Made by a program: the position numbers and the translations under genes
From: Microstegium vimineum
Taxonomy: Eukaryota; Streptophyta; Magnoliopsida; Poales; Poaceae
DNA length: 64,000 nt
Direction of reading: 5' to 3'
NCBI GenBank assembly: GCA_022036555.1
Contig: CM039120.1
Coordinates: 11,570,179 to 11,634,178 of the forward strand
Shown here: one piece after another, positions 22,203 through 32,753 of the stretch
How positions within the stretch are numbered: position 1 is the first letter of the stretch
Layout of the letters: each line of letters begins with the position of its first letter
Notes under the pieces: generated by a model
Databases searched by the model: none
What the model was told of the DNA's origin: nothing
The model's input: the letters and a program-made list of their open reading frames with translations, nothing else

Positions 22203-22983
22203 ACCATCTTTATAAATCTCATTAGTCAGTTAATTATGTAGTCATTAGCATCAAAGCCTACAATTAGACTTGATTGCACTTATAGGTTGGTCATAAACAC
22301 TCTCCATACTTGTGATCAACTAGAGTTTCTCTTCACCTCCCTTCTACATGGATGAGCACAATAGCCACGAACATTAGATCATCCCATAATTCTCTAGTGG
22401 GCTTCAATAGAGCTAGAACCACCAAGTCGTCTAGGAGGTAACAACCTTCATGACTAACAAGCAATCCTCTCTTGCAAATTAATCTACTAGTATCACTCGA
22501 CCAATCTTTCAAAGATCCACACTAGAGATGCTCCAATATCACCACTAATCCAATATCAACTAAGCATATGTGAGAGGAGGGATAAACTTGGCTCTAAAGG
22601 GTGTGGATATGTTCCTTAGGCACTGGTAATAATACAACACACAAATACAACACCTAAATATATAGAACCACCAGTCAAACTAGTCATTATTCATGTAAAA
22701 CCCACGAGCCTCCAATGGCTACATCCAGTTGTCAAAAGCATTTTTGAACAGGGTTGGCGATTAGAACGTGAGAAGTGGACGTGGGCGTTTAGAATAACAA
22801 CATAAAAAAAATAAAAAAATAAAAAAGTTATTTTAATAGTGAGAAACCTCTCACAATCACAAGTCACACAATTTTGGCGTGGAAAACACGCTTTACGGTC
22901 ACTAGCACTTAACCCATGACCTCAGGCTTCATGTGTTTGTCCCTGAACAACTACACAGTAATAATAACATAATTCGTAATTCG
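22203..22983. other. No gene seen
   Basis: AT-rich sequence with no coding signal, no terminal repeats I could pair and only an A-rich run at about 22,803-22,828. Confidence 0.5.
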
Positions 22984-23103
22984 CCATGTTCGCTTGGCTT
23001 ATCAGCCACCGAAACAATATTTTTCTCTCACAACAAAACAGTCAAAAACAACATCAGCCGGCTTATCAGCTAGACAACCACCAAAATGATGAGGTGAACA
23101 GGG
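22984..23103. mobile_element. Small MITE with inverted ends (copy 1)
   Basis: About 120 bp. The ends are ccatgttcgcttggcttatc and, reversed, ccctgttcacctcatcattt, giving imperfect inverted repeats. The interior has 'tttttctctcacaacaaaac' and a second gcttatcagc. This layout resembles hAT-type MITEs of grasses. A related copy in opposite orientation is at 25,287. No exact target-site duplication was identified. Confidence 0.5.
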
Positions 23104-23649
23104 CAATTGTATCCATTTTGGATATTCGTGCTCCCTATTTGTATCTGGTTTTGAAATGAGTATTTTCGATATCCAGATGTGCTTAAAGACGTTTGTCAAC
23201 CAACGGGTCTCTTTCACACATGTGTATGCATCCAGAATCAAGATTATTATTTTTACCATTAATTTTGATCGACTCGTTGGAATGCAGAAGTATGATCAGG
23301 CCAAAGCAGTAGCTGTCCAACAGGGACATGGACTTATCATGTAGTCGCAAGGACATAAGATCAGACACCTAACCATGTTTTATGTATGGTTGACAAAGTG
23401 ATCAAGATATGATATTGCTACTAACATGTGCATGCCATTCGGTTTCAGAACAGAATACACACTACTACAATTTGAAACTTGAAAAGCAAACATGACAGGT
23501 GTTCTAAAGGAGCGGGTGGCAACGAGCCAGAAAAACTTTAAAATCTCCTATACAACTAAAAAGAACGAAACTAAGAACGCCGCTTCGTGCGACTTTGGCT
23601 ATCGGTCTGCCAGATCCGTCTCCGTGCGATTTGCCGGACGTAAAATCAA

Positions 23650-23815
23650 TCGTACGCGATAGAAGGAAAGAAAACACGATAGAAGGAAAGAAAAATCAAC
23701 AGAAGGAAAGAAAACGCGACAGAAAGAAAACGAGAAAAGGAAAGAAAATATTCAAGCAAATTTTTTCCTACGGGATAGAAAAAAAACGAGAAAAGAAAAT
23801 AAAAGAAAAGAAAAG
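23650..23815 (+). repeat. Purine-rich short repeats in the Helitron
   Basis: Degenerate units built on 'gatagaaggaaagaaaac', about 20-24 bases long, are repeated several times and grade into aaaag runs. The short ORF across it is low complexity and not credible as a gene. Confidence 0.6.
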
Positions 23816-23925
23816 AAAGCCTATTAATAACGAAGCGGCCGGGCGTATTCCATCCAGCACGTCACGCTCGGAGGTGCCGAAGTAGTCCAGCGACTTCGTC
23901 AGGACTAGCGGATCCGCAAAGGTGC

Positions 23926-24819
23926 TCACGCAGTCACGCTCGGAGAGTAACAACAATCGTCGTCGTCGTATGCGCCGCCATGGACGACGGTGAGGTCAAA
24001 CTCGAGAACCTTGCATTGGCACCGCGTGACGGTGAAGAACCTGCTCCCGTCGACGTGCATGACGTCGTGCACGAGGGCCAGCGGGCGCCCGTCGGCGTCG
24101 CGCAGCGTCTCCCACGCCGCCGTGGCGCCGGCGCTGGCGTACATGGCTAAAAGCGGGAGCCGGCCGTCGACGAGCATCATGGCGAAGTAGTACGTCGTCC
24201 TTCCGGACGTACGTGTCCATGAACTCCTCCGCGGTGACGGAGTCGTCGGCCGACCACATGTCGAGCCACGTACGCCACAGGACGAGGCCGCCGTCGTCGT
24301 CTTCCCCGAGACGACTGTCGGCGGCGGCGCCGACCATGGGGTGTTGCATCACCGGCGGGCGGCGGCAGGGAGACGGCGTGGCCTGTGACGGGGTTGCGCA
24401 GCGTGACGCACTGACGCTGAGGTCGGCGCCGACGAGCGCCACCCACCCGTGGCCGGCGCCGAAATACAGCGCGCGCCCCACGTCCCCGGACGCGACCCGG
24501 CGCAGGTGACGACGCTCATCAGAGGCACCTTGCTGTCGGTGGGAAGCGACAGGACGGAGAAGCCGCCGCTGCAAGCCTGCAACGCTCGGCGGCGTCCGTT
24601 CCGTCGTCGTCGACGGGCTGGAGGAGGATCCACGGCAGCGGCTCGGCGGGCACCGCAGCGCTCCATGCGGAGCACACGACGCGCATCCGCGGGCGGCACA
24701 CGGGGGCCACCCGGCCGGCGATGCAGCGGACGATGTCTCCCGGCAGGTCGGCAGTCCTCGAGGTTGCACGTAACGGTGAGGACTGCCGACACGACGGATC
24801 GATGACCCTGTTCGTTCAC
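23926..24819 (-). pseudogene. F-box/DUF295-like gene, many frameshifts
   Basis: F-box proteins are the substrate receptors of SCF ubiquitin ligases. The start is probably the ATG at 24,817-24,819 (MNEQGHRS). The F-box block reads ADLPGDIVRCIAGRVAP and RMRVVCSAWSAAVPAEPLPW. Downstream blocks fit the grass DUF295 type: GFSVLSLPTDSKVPL, GHGWVALVGADLSV, TLRNPVTGHAVSLPP, EEFMDTYVRKDD and RFFTVTRCQCKVLEFDL. These blocks use three reading frames with about five switches, so it is a decayed copy rather than a working gene. The region is strikingly GC-rich compared with its flanks, as captured exons in Helitrons often are. Confidence 0.7.
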
Positions 24820-25176
24820 GGCCGGATGCTGTTGCGCGTGGCGTAACTCTTTTGTTGCGGGGTTTCTCTAGGCTATGAGTACGTTCCCTGGGCCATTTGG
24901 TTTGCATTTGACATCGGGAAAGTGGTTCTGGGCTGGCTGAGTCTAACATTTTGTCAACATGGGCCAAAACTATAGCAGCTTTAGGCCCATCTCTCTGTTT
25001 TGAGAACAGAACACGTCGTTGTTTCCACTAGAACATGCATGCATATATCGCGACTACGTTAATATCATGAACTTAATTTGTTTTTTAGATTTGTCATTTT
25101 AACGTATATAATTAATTTTACAATAATGTTATATTATGGTGCGATATATATGTTCTTAGTATAAAAGTTTTGTTAT

Positions 25177-25205
25177 CCCGTAGCAACGCACGGATACGAT
25201 CCTAG
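25177..25205 (+). terminator. Helitron 3' hairpin and CTAG end
   Basis: Stem CCCGT / ACGG with a short loop, followed by 8 bases and CTAG. The 'cccgtagcaacgcacgg' core is the common 3' signal of grass Helitrons; its last stem base is mutated here (A for G). Confidence 0.75.
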
Positions 25206-25286
25206 TTTAGTTTAAATTGTTAGCTTCTACCATAAATTATGTGCCATACATTTTTCCTTATTTTATTCTAACAATATTACAAATGT

Positions 25287-25381
25287 CCTGATGGGTGAGG
25301 CTGATAAGCCGATTGATGCTGTTTTTAAATGTTTTGTTGTGAAAGACTAATAAGTTAGGCTAATAATCCAAGCGATCAAGG
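25287..25381. mobile_element. MITE copy 2 (opposite orientation)
   Basis: The sequence ggctgataagccgattgatg, then 'gttttgttgtgaaagac', then 'ccaagcgatcaagg' matches the reverse complement of the MITE at 22,984. The two copies flank the Helitron in inverted orientation. Confidence 0.5.
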
Positions 25382-26839
25382 CGAAAAACAACATATTCCT
25401 CGTTCCTGGCATCTCTCGAAAGCCCGATTCTACATATACGGCCGAGAAGTTCGCCATCAAGCCCTTTTTTCTTGACAACTCTCGTCTGGATACAATCATA
25501 GCATCACTTTACATATAGATACACATGTGCACCATACACATGCACACGTCTCTACCTTTTAAATTAATTTATTTTATCTAGTACCTACTTCCAATCAAGA
25601 TGAGGTAATGATGATGCGGCAAATGTGGTGAGCCAGGTTTTAGTGAAGACTAGGGCCTCTAAGAAAGATAAGAACGTGTGGTACAACACATGATGAGATG
25701 AAAATAAATATATAGTGTCTAATGAGGTGGTATATTTGCATCTTTCATCATCCATAATTCATATTTTTCATTTCAATTCAATCCAAATGAAATATTAAAT
25801 TTGAATAGAAATTCAGTAGAGATTGAAAAGGGAAAAAATATGCTCACAGACGTACGGACACAATTGGGCAGCTGGGACCGGCCGCCCGAGGCTTAGAGCC
25901 TAAAGGGCTGGGCGGCGTGGGCCGAAGCAGCACCCTGCTCTGCACGGAAATTGCGAACGCGGAGCGACGGAGGGAGTCAAGGATGCCAGCGGGATGGGCA
26001 GCTCTAAGATCCGGCGGCGTGCAACTTAGTGGGTGTTGGGCCTTGGTTGTTGCTTTGTTGAGCTAAAAGTATACATGTGGTATATAATGTTATTGGGACA
26101 ACGACTCTGGCCTATGCCCTAGGGGCATGGGCCGTAGATCCCCCCTGGCTACACCAAAGGTCCAACAGCGTCATCCATATCGAAGCTGGCGGTCTTTGAT
26201 AAGCTCTTCGATGGCAACCTGACTATGCCCATTGTCGAGGCGTTGGACGCGTACTTCCAGACCATTAGCAATGATTTATCCAAGTAGCCGCGAAGACAGC
26301 CGTGAAGATGCAATGTCACCTCTATTTCATTCTACGCTCGTAAATAATATCCCAAAGCCTTTGTATGCTCCATTGCTCATGTGCACAAGGCTTTAGGTCG
26401 CACCTGTGCGTCTACATTGGTTGTTTAATTTTATGTAATATCAAAACATGAGCTATGGTTGTGTTAGGTTGACCTCTTTGGGCGCTCCACAAAAGCATGT
26501 TGTGTGTTTTATTAAATTCTTCTACTTAATACAATGATATGTAAATCTTTTATGTATTCGAGAAAAGATCTAGTAGGAGCTTCTTTCTCCTTGCATTTAA
26601 AAAAATGATGAGGAGATACAACTAATTGGTGGTCAACTAGCACTTAGATCCTAATAGTTAGTTGGCTAATAGGTCATATATATAATACTAGCTAACTATC
26701 TATTAGCTATTGGAGGTTGTTTGGATGCACAACAAATAAAAATGCTCCATTAATTGAGGCCTATGGTTGGAAGCGGTTAGGTCCGCCTTCATTAATCGAT
26801 ATTGTTCGTCTTCATTAAAATTTGTGTACTAGTGTTCTT
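25382..26839. other. Mostly non-coding; one short coding-like stretch
   Basis: There is no clear gene. At 26,176-26,287 (+) one frame reads SKLAVFDKLFDGNLTMPIVE and on to a stop, which looks like a short gene fragment that I cannot name. The rest is AT-rich, with one GC-richer patch at 25,870-26,030. Confidence 0.4.
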
Positions 26840-27330
26840 GTGGCACCCACATTGAAGGTCAAGCTTGAGAGGCTTGCTTAGTGCACGAAGTAATCACCAA
26901 AAGACTCACCTCAATAAGGAAATAGGTTGTAGATAAGCAACTAAACCTCAAGGATAAATCTTGTATTCCACTTGCTCCATTGGTTTTAATTTACATTTGT
27001 GATTTACTTTCTTACAATTAAGTTTATGTAGTTGGTTGTTGCTTGTGTATCTCTTGTTGTTGTAGTTGAGTAGCTAGCTACTTTAGCTGCTCTTATTGTT
27101 TAGCCCAACTAGGAGTATTTGCTAGCCTCTTGCTTTCTTGAGTGCCTTAGTAGTAGGAAATCTTGCTACTAGACTTGTATAGGAGTCTCGCTTCATGGTG
27201 GTGGTGTAGGCTAGGTAAATTAATTGCTATTAGAATATTTTTTTCTACTAATTAATTATCGTTGCCTAGTGTCTTTGTCTTTGAAGGAGAAAAAATTTAT
27301 AGGCTATTCACCTCACTCTAACCATTTAGA
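26840..27330 (+). repeat. LTR-like fragment
   Basis: Text such as 'gtagtaggaaatcttgctac' and the closing 'ataggctattcacctcactc' resembles the 3' part of a copia LTR. I could not locate its start. Confidence 0.4.
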
Positions 27331-27709
27331 TGATTTCACTTGTTCCTTTGGTACATCATAGGCAATCATGCCACATACACGGTTGGTATGATCTTGCAAT
27401 GTTATAAACCCCTAAGGCACAAAAATAATGCTTGCAAGCATGAGTGGTGAGAGTTATGCAAACCTCAATAAACACTAAACCTAGAGAAAAGCACCAATAT
27501 GGTGGTCTAACTAGCCTAAGTATTTCGCAAAGCACTACACTAATAACTTAATGTTTCCTTAAGTACTTTTGGTTGCTAGAGCACTTGGAATACAATATTA
27601 ACTCTTCTACAACTCCAGAACACTTAACACACTTGAATTGACCGTCCAAGGGGTATATATAACCTCTACCCTTCATTATAGCAATTGGCTTCAGACAGGT
27701 TACATCTGT
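27331..27709 (+). repeat. Older LTR-like DNA, left of solo LTR
   Basis: Contains a TATA-like word (ggtatatataacc, about 27,645). It is continuous with 29,549 onward once the solo LTR and one TSD copy are removed. It looks like an older LTR that was hit by the solo LTR. Confidence 0.35.
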
Positions 27710-27714
27710 AGTGA

Positions 27715-29543
27715 TGAAAGCCTAAGTTTGGTTTTGGTTAATTGATGAAACCTATGGACTAACCCTATTGCTAAAGTGAGTGATCAAGCTAGGGAGATCC
27801 AACACATGAGATGGAGCTACATAGAAGACCATGATGGACTTTGATCAACCTTCATGGATGAAAAGATGGATTGGAAATGGCAAAAGGTAAAGGTATAACG
27901 TAGGGCCATTTTTGGTTTAGTGATCAAGACACTATAGAGAGTGTGATCACATTTAGGATAGATACGCGTACTATCAAGAAGGGAAAATTCATGTTGATTG
28001 TGGTTATCATGTGCCACTAGGTCATTTGCATTGCATATCTAAAATGAACCTAAGTGAAAGCAATGAAATAAAATCCAAGATAATTTGAAGTAAAAGCTAA
28101 CACACGTGCACAAGTGTTGTAACACTTAGTGTTAGCTCACATGAACTTGGTGTGAAGAAGGCAGCTCGGTTTGGCAAAGAAAGGAGGTCCGGATGTAGGT
28201 TCGGACACTAGGCATGCTCGGTCCGGACAAACGCAAATGCATCTGAAAGCATACCCTAGCCTCGGCCTTTGGTGTACAGGAAGTCCGGACGGTGTTTAGG
28301 GTCCGGAGGTGAGCTCCGGACAATCGTCCAAAGTCTCGGAGCTCTTTGTTCCTCTCTGTTGCATGGTCCGGACGCTAAGTGCTGTCCGGACACAGGGCTC
28401 CGGACGCGGCGTCTGGAGTTTGGAGCTCTCTAAACTGCCTCTGCATGGAGTCCAGACACGGGCGACTTTGGTCTGGAGTTCAAGTGTTGCACTCATCTGG
28501 AGACACGTGTCAACGACAGAAGAAGGCGCCAACGGGTAGATTCAAATGACCGAGGGTCCGGACGCATGGCCAATGGTCCGGACCCCAAGTATGTGCAGCG
28601 TCCAGAGTGACGCAGGAAACCGAGATCAAGGGGCAAAACAGCTAGTTCTTTGTGGATGGCTATATAACCATTTTGGCTGGCCCTTGGGCATACTCTTGCA
28701 CCTCTCATTCATTTGACATACTTGTGCTTGCTTGAGATAGCCCTCAACTCATCTCTCTTTGCTTTGCTTGCATACTCTTGAGAGTTTGAGTGATCCAAAT
28801 GCTTTGAGCATTGCATTGCATCTTAGTGACACTTGGTCATCGTCATCGCCGTAGGATTTCTTGTTATTCTTGGTGTTTGCCAACACCTAGACGACTTGGG
28901 CGATTGAGGAAGCTTCGACGCGTATTGGTGATTGTTCGCGGTTGGCTTCGACGATTGTGAGAGGGCTTGTACCCACCTTGGCGGAGCACCAAAGGGTAAC
29001 TCTAGTGAATTGCTCGTGTCATTGAGTTACCCTCATTTGTGGGTTGATTCTTGTGGCGCCCGAGTAGTGGGCTAGGCTTGTGATTGCCTATTAGCCATCG
29101 AATCACCAAGTGAGTGGTCGACACAATAGGGACTAGCTTGGTGGCAACCAAGTGAACCTCGGGAGAAAAAACATTGTGTCATCTTGTCTCCCGGCCTCTC
29201 ATTGGTTTTCATTGTGATTGGTTCTATTGATTCATCCATCCATCACAAGGCATTGGTATAATCACCTCTATCCTCTTTGTATTTACTTTCATACATATCT
29301 TGTGTAGTTAGCTCTCTTGCTAGTTAGTCTATCTTGTTAGTTGTTCTTGCTAGCTTGAGTTGAGTATTCTAGGTTCTTCCTATTGTTTGATAGATACTCA
29401 ACTAACTAGAATTGCTTGGATAGGTGGCTTTGCAACCCTAGTAGAGCTAGAGCAAAAAGCTTCGCTTAGTGTTAATCTACTCTAGTGGTTTGTAGAATTT
29501 TTAATAGGCTATTCAACCCCCTCTAGCCATCTAGGGCCTTTCA
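27715..29543 (+). repeat. Solo copia LTR with TSD AGTGA
   Basis: 1,829 bp, from tgaaagcctaagtttgg to ctagggcctttca (TG...CA). It is flanked on both sides by AGTGA (27,710-27,714 and 29,544-29,548). No internal retrotransposon sequence remains, which fits LTR-LTR recombination. A TATA box (tatataac) is near 28,660. The sequence matches, in opposite orientation, the LTRs at 44,584 and 52,613, including dense TCCGGAC words at 28,180-28,600. The short ORFs inside are not genes. Confidence 0.85.
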
Positions 29544-29548
29544 AGTGA

Positions 29549-30192
29549 TCATACAAAAATTTAGTGACCCCACTAGAAAGTTTTGGTGCCTGCCATGTAG
29601 ACTAGTCATTATCGGCCGTTGGAGAACTTCATGGCTCCAAACTTTTATACAAAACCTTTTGTGTAGCACCTTAATTCTCAGGTGTCTACCACCGGAGTTT
29701 TCAGGTGCGTGGAAAACTCCTCTACGAAAACATTTCTCAGGTGTTGGCCTAGATCCTAAGCTCTGGTTCTTGCCACAGCTACACCACTGAAGAATTCTGA
29801 TGAGTGTTGGACGAGTGGACTAAACTCTAAGTGTGGGTTATAGCCTAAGCTCTGACATTGTTGAGTAGGATATCACTAGAGAATTCTGGTGGTATTTTTC
29901 AGTGTCCATTTTTTCGTTTCTTCACGTCTTCTTGCCAGGGCTTCTTCTACTTGATGTCTTGGGCTCCTTGATCCTCCTTGAGGTGTTGATCACTTAATCT
30001 TCATGTTGCCTTTGTTCTAGCCATCTTCCATTCATTTGAATTAAATACCTTGTGTACTAGCAAACATCATTAGTGCAATTGATCATGTTGTCATACAATT
30101 ACCAAAATCAAACATGACTCTGGCTAGGTGCCATCTTCCTTACTACGTGCATGTGAATGTTGCCTTTTAAAAGTCTAAGGTTGTTTCACCTA
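29549..30192 (+). repeat. Older LTR-like DNA, right of solo LTR
   Basis: Continues the sequence left of the solo LTR. Text such as 'ctcaggtgtctaccaccgg' and 'tctcaggtgttggcc' repeats loosely, as in grass LTRs. No gene is seen. Confidence 0.35.
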
Positions 30193-30320
30193 AAGACTTG
30201 TTTCACTGCACTCGTATCCACCTTAATTCATGTGTGCCGGAGTGGATTGAAGTAAAATTAGTTAATTTTTCACCCAACATATGTGGATTGATGTGGATAC
30301 AAGTGCAACCAAATAAATCC
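30193..30320. mobile_element. MITE with about 30-bp inverted ends
   Basis: The left end contains gcactcgtatccac and the right end, reversed, contains gcacttgtatccac; both lie within longer inverted repeats. The element is about 128 bp. A looser relative may be the element at 38,997. Confidence 0.55.
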
Positions 30321-31040
30321 TAAATTTATTTATAATTTGGGATAAATTTTGAAATATTTTGATATTGTATATTTCAGGCCAGATGGACTACTAAAAATTG
30401 CAGTTGTCCATCTAATCTCTAAGGTATCCTATACAACTTCATATATTGGGCATTTCTATGCTGCTAAGCAGCTGTGCTTTGAAGAAGGGAAGTCACCCAA
30501 AACAATGATAAGTAGTAAAAAAAGCTCTATGTTAGCGGTGTGTAAAAGTTTTTATATGCGGTTTCGCTTATCATGCGTCTGTAGAAATAAAACGGTTCCG
30601 AAGCGTTGCTAGAAATCGATTTTTATAGGCGGTTGTCTTAAAAAATCCGCCGGTAGAAATCATGTGCTGATTTTTACAGGCAGATAGAAATAATTGGACA
30701 CTGATTTTTTTGAGTTTTTCAAACGACCTCGGATGGAAAAACTTTCTAAATAAAAGTTGTAGATCTTGAAAAGTTACGAAACTTTGTAGTTGAAATTATT
30801 TTCATTTGAAATCATCTTGTCACCAAAAACTATGTTTGAATTTGTCAAATTTGAAATTTAAATTTTTGTAAATAACCTCGGATGGAAAACTTCCTAAATG
30901 AAAGTTGTAGATCTTAAAAAGTTATGAAACTTTGTAGTTGAAAACTTTTTGATTTGAATTCGTTTAGAGTCTCAAACAATCAAATTACACTTGGTTAAGT
31001 ATAATATGTGAGGAACTAAAACGAAATCTAGACACATGTG

Positions 31041-31112
31041 ACTTATGGGTGGAGTGGTAAACGACAGTACGCGCTCGGGTGAGGTTGAGAGTTCGAATCA
31101 CCCGAGAGCGCA
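31041..31112 (+). other. tRNA-like segment with B-box
   Basis: 'gagttcgaatcac' is a good Pol III B-box match, and 'tgggtggagtggta' about 45 bases upstream is a weak A-box match. The segment also contains the pairing cgctcgggtga / tcacccgagagcg. I do not think it is a functional tRNA: no acceptor stem is seen. It lies inside the CACTA-like fragment. Confidence 0.35.
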
Positions 31113-31141
31113 ACACGTGATTTTATACACGAAAAAATCCG

Positions 31142-31203
31142 CGACTTGTGACGGAGACGGGTGGGCGGATTACGACTTGTGACGGAGACGGGTGGGCGGA
31201 TTA
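31142..31203 (+). repeat. 31-bp tandem duplication
   Basis: Two exact adjacent copies of a 31-base unit starting cgacttgtgacggagacg and ending gcggatta (31,142-31,172 and 31,173-31,203). Confidence 0.9.
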
Positions 31204-31354
31204 CTAGTGGGCCTCTCCCACATTTAAATCATTTTTTTCTATTTTATAAATTTGATTTCTGTACAACGGTTTCGTCTTATGAAAACGGTCGTAGGCAGTT
31301 GTGTTGCTGTCCCATCTTTACCGTCCTTCAATATAGGCGGTTCTTAATTAAAAA

Positions 31355-32227
31355 GAATTTTGCTATGGTACACACAAATAACTGTGGACCATCGATCTAG
31401 ATGTCAATTAACACATATTACCTCCTACAAAGTAAGAGGATAAATATAGAAAATATCTTCCTATTAGATTCAATATGCATATGTAATCTAACTTTCCTAT
31501 TCCATGCAACGTGATGAAATCTAAAACTTTATATAACATGGACAATGATATACATGCATGCAATAGTTGGATACAGTGTACATATATAGAGACGTGGTGT
31601 TTTGTATGACGTGATATTTATATTTAGAACTAATACAAAAATCTTTGTATTTGTCCTGTTATATTTAATATATTTTTTTTGGAACACAATAGACCTATTT
31701 ATTTTGACTGTGTAATAAAAGAAGTTGCACTATAATTTTTTATCCATGTAACATTTTTAATGATACGTGGTAGTGGACCCAATTTATTTTTTTATCAAGT
31801 AATTAATGTAACATATTTTTTTATGAACATAACTTGTTCATTTTTCATAAAAATAAATGAGAACTGGATTGTGTGTTTTTTCGATCAAACTGGATTGTGT
31901 ATATTAACTTATTATTAGGACAAAATAATTATGTGTATAGGGATTTAAAATATTAGTATATAGCACACATAGATAAATAAAAAATCATAAAAAGAAAGAA
32001 TATCTTCATTAGCCGTAATCCTTTCTACTAATAAACATAGAAAAGGAATGATGTAGCCATACGCATGTTATGCCTGCTATGATAAGGGAGATTTGAGAAT
32101 AATTTGTTTCTTTTTCTAGGTTACTTAATCAATTAGTTAATTAAAAAATATTAAAAAAAATCGATGGCTCAGATTTATTTGAGGTATTACCTTCTAGGGA
32201 GTAAAGTATGTACCGTAGCATTGTCCC
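31355..32227. mobile_element. Mutator-like element with 8-bp TSD
   Basis: 873 bp. The left end has ttgctatggtacacac followed by accatcgat; the right end, reversed, has atgctacggtacatac followed by gccatcgat. It is flanked by ATTAAAAA on both sides (31,347-31,354 and 32,228-32,235). TSD length and TIR style suggest a non-autonomous Mutator-like element. The interior is AT-rich with no transposase. Confidence 0.6.
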
Positions 32228-32286
32228 ATTAAAAATGCATGTAAAAATGCGTTATGAACCACCTGTATAATATTGTTTTGTACTTA

Positions 32287-32289
<3 letters not shown>

Positions 32290-32334
<45 letters not shown>
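32290..32334. repeat. (TA)n microsatellite
   Basis: About 22 TA units, just beyond the Mutator-like element. Confidence 0.95.
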
Positions 32335-32336
<2 letters not shown>

Positions 32337-32684
32337 CAAAAAGACCCGTATCTTAGTTTCATCCTTCTAGCTGTTGATTGGTGTATCCCTTGTCCTGCTG
32401 CAATCATAGCAATATCCAACTATCATCCATTAAGCTTCAAAAGCCAAAGATTACGTGCCTAACAATCGTCCAATAGTTATGATGGGCGGAGATGATACTG
32501 ATGGCAGCTGGTGTTTCTTTTCTTCATTTTTTCTTCGACAGGCAGCTTGTTTATATTTTACTAGCTACAGGAACAAACCAAAAAGGTTGGGTCCCTCTTA
32601 ACAGTGGTTGGTAAGCAGTGGGTGGTGGCATTTGGATTATGGCCTAATCCTCCCATGAGGACATGAAGTGACTGCCTCCATGTC

Positions 32685-32692
32685 TATTTAAA
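32685..32692 (+). promoter_or_regulatory. TATA box of the RINGv gene
   Basis: The word tatttaaa lies 62 bases before the ATG at 32,754, a normal plant core-promoter spacing with a short leader of about 35 bases. Confidence 0.6.
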
Positions 32693-32753
32693 GCCCCTTC
32701 TTCCTCGGTGCATTGCAAGCGTGGGAAGGCAGATCATTGGAAGGGAGAAAGGA

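Larger units (their letters stand above)
23544..25205 (+). mobile_element. Non-autonomous Helitron carrying an F-box-like gene
   Basis: The left end begins TCTCCTATACAACTAAAAAG, close to the TC...ATAC...TAAAAAG starts of grass Helitrons. The right end is CTAG at 25,202-25,205. About 10 bases before it is a hairpin (CCCGT at 25,177-25,181 and ACGG at 25,190-25,193). The element sits between an A (23,543) and a T (25,206), the known Helitron target. It has no Rep/helicase sequence, so it would depend on another element. Inside, on the opposite strand, is a broken F-box-like gene. Confidence 0.75.
30520..31340. mobile_element. CACTA-type element fragment
   Basis: Short words of the kind 'tataggcggttg' and 'aaatccgccggtagaaat' recur at both ends. 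The interior has 'aacgacctcggatgga' followed by 'gaaagttgtagatcttg', repeated in degenerate form near 30,727 and 30,875. Both features are typical of subterminal regions of grass CACTA transposons. No CACTA/TAGTG terminus and no transposase were found, so it is a fragment or internally deleted copy. Confidence 0.55.

Noticed and set aside
24213..24805. Plus-strand ORFs in the GC-rich Helitron interior
   Set aside because: Arg/Pro-rich shadows of the minus-strand F-box-like gene caused by high GC content.
28132..28708. Small ORFs on both strands of the solo LTR
   Set aside because: They fall in the TCCGGAC-rich part of a non-coding LTR and recur in the other LTR copies for the same reason.
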